Of a DNA stretch of 41,049 bases, positions 1 through 7,598 are shown in pieces (position 1 is the stretch's first letter; the number at the start of each line of letters is the position of its first letter). The position numbers and the translations under genes were made by a program. Location: contig JAIEPM010000020.1 in assembly GCA_019748395.1 (NCBI GenBank), forward strand, positions 1 to 41,049, read 5' to 3'. Under the pieces are notes generated by a model. That model did not search any database. It saw only the letters and a list, made by a program, of their open reading frames with translations, and was not told the origin of the DNA. Origin of the DNA: Candidatus Obscuribacterales bacterium. GTDB taxonomy: Bacteria; Cyanobacteriota; Vampirovibrionia; Obscuribacterales; Obscuribacteraceae.

Positions 1-126
1 TTTTACGCCTGGAATACCAGGCTTAATGATAAAGTCCTGATGCCGGAAGCTATGTTATGGGGACCATGCAAAGATGAACCGGCTCGCAATTTGCTCAGCT
101 TGACCAGTACGAGATTACCGATTTAG
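1..126 (+). CDS. C-terminal fragment of a CDS entering from the left edge, unknown product
   Basis: Frame 1 is open from base 1 to TAG at 124-126 (FYAWNTRLNDKVLMPEAMLWGPCKDEPARNLLSLTSTRLPI*), and ends just before the convergent gene at 134. Confidence 0.4.
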   Translation, partial: FYAWNTRLNDKVLMPEAMLWGPCKDEPARNLLSLTSTRLPI

Positions 127-133
127 AAAGGGA

Positions 134-1252
134 TCAAGAGAATTTGCGGCCTTTTTGCTTGCCTAGCTTGGACCAGCTGAAATCAGGTACTCTCTTGGAA
201 AAATTCGCGTTCAATTTCCAGGCCTCGGACGTGCGTGGATCTATAGCAACGACATGGCGGTCGTCGGTTACCAGTAAAACATTTCGACTGTTAGCCGAAA
301 CATGCGGCAGGTCCATCGGCACTTTATAGACTTTGCCATTGAGTTTTAGCTCAGCCATCGGGCAGAGCAGGTCGCTGCCTGCTCCTACAGCCACTGTTTT
401 TCCGGCAGATGTGATGGGCTTGTAGAAGAGTTGTGCACTATAGATCGTAGCGCCTATTTCAGCTGTTTCCTGGCAGTTCATTTTCAGAACTGCTTTGCGA
501 ACGGCTTCTTTGACATATTCGTTGCTGATATCTACAGCTGCTGTCTGGGGCAGTGTGCCGCGCGAGCGGTTAAAAAAGTCGCCGTCGTGTAGTGCGTTTA
601 TGCTGACCCCGTTATCTAGCTGGGTAACTTTGCTGCTTAAGGGGACGTCGCTTGAAACCTTCTCAATGCCTGGGATAGCCATGGCTTTTAAGATAGTTGT
701 TTCTTTCTTTTGGACCAGACCCTTGATGGGGCTGCTTTTAGACTTATCCAGCACCGGTGATAACTCGCGCAGAGCCTCCTTGGCTGCTCGCAGGTAATAA
801 CTATTTGGTTCGCAATTTTCAAACACTGCGATTGCCCGTTTGTAGAGGTCCCTGGAACGGTCGTATTGACCCATCAAACGTCTGCTTTGAGCTTCCGCAA
901 AACGAGCCTCTGCCAGAAATTTTGTTTCTCCGGCGCTTGCTTCCATCTGATCCCCGGCTATTTGAAAGTAATCTGCGGCAATCTGATACTGTCGTTGCCC
1001 GAGAGCAAACCAGGCTTGCTGGTAGCTTCCAAAGCCGTTAATGCGTGCACATTGTGCAGGCATGCTCGGGACTTTTTCGACTTTCTCGACCCCGCCCTGA
1101 AGAAACATCGGGGGAGCAGATGGTACTTTCATTGGTATATACGAGAGCTTTTGCTCTTCTGCAAACGAAGCTGCCCCGATTGAGACGGAGAAGAGACTTA
1201 GGCTCAAAACTATGCAAAGCCGGAGTTTCTTGGGCAAATCGCTGCTCTCCAT
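134..1252 (-). CDS. Secreted/exported TPR-like protein of unknown function
   Basis: 372 aa ORF with a hydrophobic N-terminus (LCIVLSLSLFSVSIGAASFA) and TPR-like helices (AWFALGQRQYQIAADYFQIAG, ARFAEAQSRRLMGQYDRSRDLYKRAIAVF). Confidence 0.75.
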   Translation of the reverse strand: MESSDLPKKLRLCIVLSLSLFSVSIGAASFAEEQKLSYIPMKVPSAPPMFLQGGVEKVEKVPSMPAQCARINGFGSYQQAWFALGQRQYQIAADYFQIAGDQMEASAGETKFLAEARFAEAQSRRLMGQYDRSRDLYKRAIAVFENCEPNSYYLRAAKEALRELSPVLDKSKSSPIKGLVQKKETTILKAMAIPGIEKVSSDVPLSSKVTQLDNGVSINALHDGDFFNRSRGTLPQTAAVDISNEYVKEAVRKAVLKMNCQETAEIGATIYSAQLFYKPITSAGKTVAVGAGSDLLCPMAELKLNGKVYKVPMDLPHVSANSRNVLLVTDDRHVVAIDPRTSEAWKLNANFSKRVPDFSWSKLGKQKGRKFS

Positions 1253-1425
1253 AAGATTCGCGCGGGATTGAATCCGGGCGGCTTTTTGCGGGCTTTCTTG
1301 AAATTTAAGCTGAAATTTGTGGTTTTTCCGTGAAATAACAGCTACTGAGCCGCTTTTATATCATGCCCGGAATTTGATTAAAATGTTGTAATTACTAGTT
1401 TTTTCGAGCCAAATTAAGGTTTGGG

Positions 1426-2211
1426 CTAATTTTGAGTCCCAAGCCCGTCCTGATGATGGTCAAAAATGTCTCTATCCAGAGCAAAGGCATCAACTCCAAC
1501 CCGCAGGTCCCCCGAAAATGGGTAGGCGAAAAGCAAAATCAAGTCGAGGTTAAGTGAAATCAGCATCGCCACCATAACAGTCATGACGATCTGCAGCTTT
1601 AAGTTTTCCAGGCAGAAGAAATATGTGAAAAACACCGTGACGGCGCCACCCACCAGCAACGTTATCCACTCAACTTCCGGTAAACCATTCACAGCCGCAC
1701 TCACCCGCGAGCGTCTGCTTTGCCAGACCTGGCTTACATCTGAAACCATTTGTGGATACAAAGCTTTTTGATTCTCTGTTGTCGGTTCAAAGTCAATCAG
1801 AACCTTCATCAGATCTACAGCTGCCAACCTGGCTTCCGGACTGTATTTGCCGTCGTCCATTGCCTGCCACTCTCTGTCCATAACCAGGTCGACATAGTCA
1901 CGGCACAAATTTCGAACAACTTTGCTTTTGGGCTCCGGTAGCCTACCGGCTAAAACGAAAACATCAGCCAGAGCTGTTGCTTCCTTTTCTGTGACATCTC
2001 TTGCGTCCTGAAATTTTTGCATAGAATCTACAACAACAAGTCCAAGTAGAACCGCATAAAGAGTGCCGACAACTGATATCAAATAACCTCCGACATCATG
2101 CGATGCCTTTAGCTTGTCCATATCAAAAAATTTGCGTGTTATCAAAAGTCCGAAAACTGAAAAAACGCAACTCATTAAAATGGTAGCGGCGCCGATGATA
2201 TAGGAATCCAC
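1426..2211 (-). CDS. DUF4239-like membrane protein
   Basis: 261 aa with an N-terminal TM, GGYLISVVGTLYAVLLGLVVVDSMQKFQDARDVTEKEATALADVF typical of DUF4239 (bestrophin-like), and two C-terminal TM segments. Confidence 0.75.
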   Translation of the reverse strand: MDSYIIGAATILMSCVFSVFGLLITRKFFDMDKLKASHDVGGYLISVVGTLYAVLLGLVVVDSMQKFQDARDVTEKEATALADVFVLAGRLPEPKSKVVRNLCRDYVDLVMDREWQAMDDGKYSPEARLAAVDLMKVLIDFEPTTENQKALYPQMVSDVSQVWQSRRSRVSAAVNGLPEVEWITLLVGGAVTVFFTYFFCLENLKLQIVMTVMVAMLISLNLDLILLFAYPFSGDLRVGVDAFALDRDIFDHHQDGLGTQN

Positions 2212-2280
2212 TCAGGACCACCTCGAATTCAAGAAAGCAACAGGAATTGTCGCATACTAAATCCTGATTTTGACCTGAAC

Positions 2281-2979
2281 TTATTTAGAGGGACTGTAGT
2301 TGCTCGGAACCGCAATTGGGGGAGGCGGCGGCGGATTGTATTTTTGCTCTACTTCGAAACTAGCGCTGCGATATAAATCTTCAGGGTCAAGATTTATATG
2401 AGCTTCCACATCGCCCAGGTATAGCTCATGATATTTATAGGAGGCGTTTATTTCCAGCATATTTGGCTTGCTTGATTTTGCGGTCAGATGAAATTCGCCC
2501 AGATAGTTACCATTGGCATCAGTAACAGTGTTGATTAGGTCGTTAATCGTCACGCCATCCCTTGGCGTGAACATGCTTTGTCCATCCATCTTCAGCTGAA
2601 GATCGCCGTTCTCACCTTTGAAGTCCGTGTGGGTCGCCAGTCTGTTGTTTACCAGGACCACAAGGAAGTCGCCTCCCATTACTTCATCGGAGCTTGATTT
2701 GTGGCCGGCCGGATCTGTAATTTCAGTGTGATTCCAGATGCCGAAATAAGTACTCTTGTCATCTTTCTTTTTTATCATGCTGCTTTTGAGCAGCTCATTT
2801 ACTGGTCCTTCTATTTTCAAAGTACCGTCGTTTGCCACGGTTTTCATTTTTCCCTGATGCGGCTCGGGAAATTTGTAGGAATCAAGCAGCAATGTCAGTC
2901 CGAGCTGTTCCACTATTAGAATGCCGGCTTGAGTAATGCGGTCTTGAGCTTTTAATTCAATTTTCTCTGCATCACTCAT
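2281..2979 (-). CDS. Hypothetical protein with proline-rich C-terminus
   Basis: The ORF extends to 3036, but ATG at 2979 (MSDAEKIEL) is preceded by AGGAGAG. C-terminus NPPPPPPIAVPSNYSPSK. Confidence 0.7.
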   Translation of the reverse strand: MSDAEKIELKAQDRITQAGILIVEQLGLTLLLDSYKFPEPHQGKMKTVANDGTLKIEGPVNELLKSSMIKKKDDKSTYFGIWNHTEITDPAGHKSSSDEVMGGDFLVVLVNNRLATHTDFKGENGDLQLKMDGQSMFTPRDGVTINDLINTVTDANGNYLGEFHLTAKSSKPNMLEINASYKYHELYLGDVEAHINLDPEDLYRSASFEVEQKYNPPPPPPIAVPSNYSPSK

Positions 2980-3068
2980 AAGTGTCTTGCTCTCCTGAGA
3001 ATTCCGCTTAGCTGCTTGTATCCAGGACTTTCGCAAACTTGACCGGGTGATTATGTGAATCTACTAAT

Positions 3069-4166
3069 CTAACGATTGGCTTTTATCTCCGGAAAGGGAT
3101 AAGTTCCGTCCAGAACTGTTTTCAATCCAAGGTAGGGATCTTCAATATCTGCATGCAATACGTATTTATAAAGCCATCCGGCAAGTTTCGCCGGTGATTC
3201 TTCTTTGCTGCTTGAGCCTGCCTTTGCAAAATAATTGTGAATCTTCAAGCGCATTTCGCTTTCGTTCAGTCTCACGTCATCTAGAAGATGCTGCCAGCTA
3301 GCCAGGTCTCCGGTAGGCAGTGCTTTAATTTTATAGGCGGATTTCTCTTTAAGTGGCTCCAGCCAGCGTTTGTCGTGGTCACCGTATTTGGTGACAAATT
3401 CGATCTCTCCATCGCCAGTCTTATTTGCCGCAATAAATCGCGCCGGTGTTTTCCCTGCTCTAAGGCGTGATTCCTGCAGCTTGTGGTATTTTTCAAGCTC
3501 AAAGTTTTTCTTTTCGTTTCCTAATTTGGAAAAATACTTGCTTGCCAGGCATAGCTGTTTCAGCCGATCTTTGTATGCTTGCGGTTCATATAAACCCGGC
3601 AAAATATCAATGATTCTTCCGTCGGAAAAGCAAACATAAGTAGCTATATTTCCGTTCAACGTGCGTTTGATGACATTGCCCTGACCCAGATCAATTGAAA
3701 CAAGAGGCACTTTGCGAACTGACTGCCAGCAGGCTTCGAAGTTTTCATTTATAAAGTCTGCAATTTCGGTATTTGAGAACAGCACGGTTCTCGCCATTCT
3801 GGCGTTAGTTCAACAGAACTCCTCATCCAGATTACCCATGAGCTGGAATACAAGTACAGGCTTTTTCGATTTTGATGCCAAGGCGCATGCTGCCTCAAAA
3901 TTCGGTCGCCAGGAAATAAGTCCGGCTTTTATTGTTTTAGAGTCAGGGAAAGCGGATGAGTCTTGATACTTAGCATTTTTTTGCTCCGCTTCTTTAGCCT
4001 CGATGCTTCCGCTGAATGAACCTGAAATCAGCTTTTTCAGAGGGGTTTCTATGGCCATTTTCGAGCCGGGAAATCCGCTGCGCCAGCGATTAGTGTTTTC
4101 TTGAGCCGGAGCGCTGCTTCCCGGCAGCATTGCCAAACAAAGTAGTGCTGCAACCCTTATTCTCAC
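3069..4166 (-). CDS. Thioredoxin-like exported protein, candidate selenoprotein read through an in-frame TGA at 3810-3812
   Basis: ORFs 3810..4166 and 3069..3797 are in the same frame and joined as ...KKPVLVFQLMGNLDEEFC-TGA-TNARMARTVLFSNTEIADFINENFEACW.... N-terminal signal peptide (MRIRVAALLCLAMLPGSSAPAQ). The thioredoxin-fold beta-CxxC-alpha context is broken only by the TGA. A bSECIS-like hairpin follows it. The second ORF has no well-spaced Shine-Dalgarno of its own. Confidence 0.7.
3775..3792 (-). promoter_or_regulatory. Candidate bacterial SECIS hairpin
   Basis: - strand RNA after the UGA: ACUAACGCCAGAAUGGC, then GAGAAC-CGUGCU-GUUCUC. Perfect 6-bp stem, 6-nt loop with G at position 2, and 23 nt from the UGA to the loop. 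Confidence 0.6.
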
Positions 4167-4197
4167 TGCTTGTTCTCCTTTATCCAGTATTTGCTAA

Positions 4198-4225
4198 TTA
4201 TTTAGCTTCGCAAGGAGCTAAATAA
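4198..4225. repeat. Inverted repeat TTATTTAGCT-N8-AGCTAAATAA
   Basis: Perfect 10-bp arms at 4198-4207 and 4216-4225, in the divergent intergenic region. Confidence 0.6.
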
Positions 4226-4269
4226 GCGGGTTAACCCTGACTGCAAAGTCCTGAAAATCATGAGACTTT

Positions 4270-4289
4270 AGCTGAACTTAAGTTCAGCT
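4270..4289. promoter_or_regulatory. 20-bp perfect palindrome, candidate operator
   Basis: AGCTGAACTTAAGTTCAGCT, between the divergent genes starting at 4166 (-) and 4363 (+). Confidence 0.45.
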
Positions 4290-4362
4290 CTAGCTAAGCA
4301 AAGTCCTTGAGAGTTATACTTGAAAGCCTGCAATTTAGCAGAACTGGGGATCAGGAGTCAGT

Positions 4363-4932
4363 ATGCCTTCGCGTTTCAACTGGGAGACGCTTTCTTCCGA
4401 ACAAATTGCCGATTGTCGCGTTTTTTCCGTAAATCGTAATCTTGCAGCTCCCGGCGGCAGTGAGGAAAGAGCCCACGATTTTTACGTTTTGCACCCGAAT
4501 CACTGGGTGAATGTAATCCCGATTACTGAAAACAACGAAGTTGTGTTGATTGAGCAGTTCAGACATGGCACCGGACAGCTAACTCTGGAAATTCCGGGCG
4601 GCATGGTTGATGATGATGATCCATCGCCAAAAGATGCAGCTGCGCGAGAGCTTCTTGAAGAAACAGGCTATCAGGGTTCGCAGCTTATTCATCTGGGACG
4701 AAATCATCCTAATCCGGCTTTGCAAAGCAACTATTGCGATACTTTCCTGGCCAGGGGTGTAAAAAGAATCCTTGAGCCTCGCTTTGATCGAAATGAATAT
4801 ATAGAAATACGTCTAACGCCTATCGAACAGATTCCAGTGTTGATTCAGTCAGGAAGAATTACTCACGCCCTTGTAATTGTCGCTTTCTATTATTTGAACC
4901 TTTACGAAAGTACGTTGAAATCAAGCGTCTAG
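4363..4932 (+). CDS. NUDIX hydrolase, ADP-ribose pyrophosphatase-like
   Basis: Nudix box GGMVDDDDPSPKDAAARELLEETGYQ, with upstream VNVIPITENNEVVLIEQFRHG typical of ADP-ribose pyrophosphatases. Confidence 0.92.
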   Translation: MPSRFNWETLSSEQIADCRVFSVNRNLAAPGGSEERAHDFYVLHPNHWVNVIPITENNEVVLIEQFRHGTGQLTLEIPGGMVDDDDPSPKDAAARELLEETGYQGSQLIHLGRNHPNPALQSNYCDTFLARGVKRILEPRFDRNEYIEIRLTPIEQIPVLIQSGRITHALVIVAFYYLNLYESTLKSSV

Positions 4933-4962
4933 CTTAGGGTGAGATTTTCGGCATCAAAAAGG

Positions 4963-4990
4963 AAATGGGCCCTTAGCTGAGAGCCCATTT
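4963..4990. terminator. Candidate bidirectional terminator between convergent genes
   Basis: AAATGGGC (4963-4970), 12-nt loop, GCCCATTT (4983-4990), between the stops at 4932 (+) and 5012 (-). Confidence 0.65.
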
Positions 4991-5011
4991 GTATTTAACT
5001 GAGTACAGGTC

Positions 5012-5932
5012 TTATTTCTCAACTACAAAAGTCATTTCGATTTTGTTCGGTGAGCTAGCCGGAGCCTGACTGGATACGGTTTGTGCACCGCGTTTGGGCA
5101 TCACCTTAACTTCACGAGAGAAGAAGACTTTCGAGCTGTTCACCATATCGCGATACTGATCAACAGTCATTTCAGTCGAGCGGAAAGGTGTTCCGGCAAG
5201 CGGATTTAGCGCTACTGTCAGAGGTGCTTTATCGTTGCCTGTAGGGTATGCATAAACAAATACTTTTTCAACACCGCCCTTACCGGCGACTTGATAGTCA
5301 AATGGACTTTCGTCACCGCCGATTTGCACGGAGTCTCCGGCTTTGACAAAACCGTTTTGTTGATAATCGTTCGGGAAAATCTGGGTCAGAGTGCCTGTAG
5401 CGTCATAGTTGAATACGACCACATTGCAATCTTGATGAGCGTTGACATTGACCACAAGCTTTTCACCGACTTTGTATTTCGGTGAATTGCCGCTGCGGTC
5501 CAGGGAGGCGCTGATCACCGAGCCGTCACTTTGATGCAACTTCACAAGCATTGCAGACGAGTTGCCCGCAGGAAGCGTAGCTGTGTTCGGGCTGGATACT
5601 TTGCTGCTTTGATTCAAGGGATGGCTTGCCAGAGTTTTGGCCGGAGCTACCTTGGCTACAGAGGTTTTGTTGTTCTTGACCTTGATTTTGACTATGTGAC
5701 TTGGCTGCTTTTTGACAGGCTGAGTAACGGCTTTGATGGCGCTGTTAATCTCAACTTTCTTCACTGCCGGGACTGCCACCGGTGCTTGAGCTGAACCGGC
5801 ATTCAGCGGAGTGAAGTTAACCCCTCGGTCGTGACTTTTCGTTTCGTCGATAGCCGGGTCTGCAAGTACCAGCTGAGGAAGAGCAAAGCTCAATGCGATG
5901 CCAGCCATAAGACATTTACCTAGTAATTTCAT
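5012..5932 (-). CDS. Exported protein with DUF4384-like domain
   Basis: Signal peptide, a Lys/Ala/Val-rich linker, then YKVGEKLVVNVNAHQDCNVVVFNYDATGTLTQIFPNDYQQNGFVKAGDSVQIGG, characteristic of DUF4384. Confidence 0.82.
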   Translation of the reverse strand: MKLLGKCLMAGIALSFALPQLVLADPAIDETKSHDRGVNFTPLNAGSAQAPVAVPAVKKVEINSAIKAVTQPVKKQPSHIVKIKVKNNKTSVAKVAPAKTLASHPLNQSSKVSSPNTATLPAGNSSAMLVKLHQSDGSVISASLDRSGNSPKYKVGEKLVVNVNAHQDCNVVVFNYDATGTLTQIFPNDYQQNGFVKAGDSVQIGGDESPFDYQVAGKGGVEKVFVYAYPTGNDKAPLTVALNPLAGTPFRSTEMTVDQYRDMVNSSKVFFSREVKVMPKRGAQTVSSQAPASSPNKIEMTFVVEK

Positions 5933-6052
5933 TCTTTTGGTCCTCGACAGTTATGTTGCGCGTTGCCCCGATTGAGTTCTTAATTTTGCGCACATCCGAT
6001 TTACGATGAGCTTCAAACATTTAGGTGGAAAAGAAAAATCTTTTTGTTATTA

Positions 6053-7333
6053 CTATTTTGAATGAGGACCAATGAAATTGACAAATAGCACGTCATTTCC
6101 GGCGGAGTCTTTAATCTGCTTGATTCTCTCAAGTAAGTTTTTGCCTCTGGTCAGAAGGGGACTGCCTTCCGGTGCATTGGTCGCTCGATCCTCTTTCTTG
6201 AGAATTTCACGGCTGAGCTCCTCACCTTTAGGAGTGTCTCCTCTAACTGCCACTAAATAAAATCTGTCCTGACTTGCGTTGGCAGTCAGCTTGGTGGAGC
6301 CGAATTTGTTAATCAGTCTTGGTTCGCCTTTTTGAAGCATTTCACCATCCTGACCGAATTGCGGGTAAAGGACGGCTACGTCGTCGGCCGAATTAATCTG
6401 GAACAGAAAAACAAAACACTTTGAACCTGGAGTTATTGTAATTACGACATCTTCATCTGCTTTGTATGCATCCACCGCTTCGTTGAATGAGACTTTTAAG
6501 GGCATGAGCTCCGGGTTGCTGAATACCCAGGTCTTTTTAGCCTGCTCGCTCAGATAGCTAAAAGAAGCAAGCGCACTCAAAGCTGCTGCCAGGATAAAAG
6601 TTATGAATGCAGGCAGAAGAGGTAATTTTCTTGAGTCAGCTGAGGCATGAGTCGTTTCGCTGATGCCAAGCTCACGCAAAGCGTCAATCCAGAGAGCTAA
6701 TCTGATTGAAGTCGTGGGCAGATTCAAACCGGGAAGTGTCGCCGTATCACCGCAGTGTATGGCAATTATGTTTTCTCCGTCTGTGATCGGCGCCCCCGAG
6801 TCGCCCGGTGAGAGCGGCAAGTCATGCAATAAATGGAATGTATCATGGATTCTAAGGGGACCCAGGAAGCGACCTTCTTGAGTCAATGGCTGGGGGGCTG
6901 CGCTCAGCTGACCAAGATGCGCCGGGTATCTTATCGCCCAGAGGGTCTGATTGGTGCTCAGCTCCTGCTCATATGAAAACGGTAGTGGACTGGCACTTGC
7001 TTCGGGTTGCTGTAAATTGACTTCAAGTAATGCGACATCGAATTTGACCAGCTGGTCCGGCTGCCGCACAAAGCTCGGGTGCAAGCGAATGCGACTCAAT
7101 GGGTATTTGTTGCCTGAGGCTGGAAAACGCACAAAAAGCAGGCTTGGAGCGTTCACGTAGCGCTCCACCACGTGTCCGCAGGTGATTAAGCGGTCGGGGG
7201 CCGCAAGCCAGGCCTGACCCAGTACCACTTCACGACCGGTTTCCTGGGAAATCACGTTGGCAAGTGCGTTGCTCAATTGTCCCGGATTGCGGACCAATCC
7301 GTCTTTGGAGCGAGATTTTTGGCTTGTAGGCAA
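6053..7333 (-). CDS. Trypsin-like serine protease - TM - DUF4384-like domain fusion
   Basis: Catalytic triad motifs TCGHVVE (His), DVALLEV (Asp) and SPGDSGAP (Ser). TM segment LPAFITFILAAALSALASFSYL, then VVITITPGSKCFVFLFQINSADDVAVLYPQFGQ, similar to DUF4384. Confidence 0.82.
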   Translation of the reverse strand: MPTSQKSRSKDGLVRNPGQLSNALANVISQETGREVVLGQAWLAAPDRLITCGHVVERYVNAPSLLFVRFPASGNKYPLSRIRLHPSFVRQPDQLVKFDVALLEVNLQQPEASASPLPFSYEQELSTNQTLWAIRYPAHLGQLSAAPQPLTQEGRFLGPLRIHDTFHLLHDLPLSPGDSGAPITDGENIIAIHCGDTATLPGLNLPTTSIRLALWIDALRELGISETTHASADSRKLPLLPAFITFILAAALSALASFSYLSEQAKKTWVFSNPELMPLKVSFNEAVDAYKADEDVVITITPGSKCFVFLFQINSADDVAVLYPQFGQDGEMLQKGEPRLINKFGSTKLTANASQDRFYLVAVRGDTPKGEELSREILKKEDRATNAPEGSPLLTRGKNLLERIKQIKDSAGNDVLFVNFIGPHSK

Positions 7334-7598
7334 AACTGACCTCTATCCCCGGAAGAAGCATGCTCAGAGGCATTTTCTCATATTAGGCCGAAATTCTCGA
7401 TTCTTCGCATGCTTCAAGAACAAAATGCGTAATTCTCTGGACGAATGCTTGTCCTGAATTTACAGTTCTTAATCATTGTAAAGCTCCTTGGATGTAATGA
7501 GAGCGCAAACTTGGCTGATGGCTGCTTAGCCTGTGGTTTAATATTTCTGCAGGGGGTTTTGGCTCCCGTATCAGAGTGGATTTTCCACCCACAGGAGT

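Noticed and set aside
3069-4166. Explanation of the 3810 TGA by genome-wide TGA recoding (code 4/25)
   Set aside because: TGA is used as a terminator elsewhere in the window (for example the ATGA/TGATG overlaps at 11578, 16737 and 17258), so a general recoding is unlikely.
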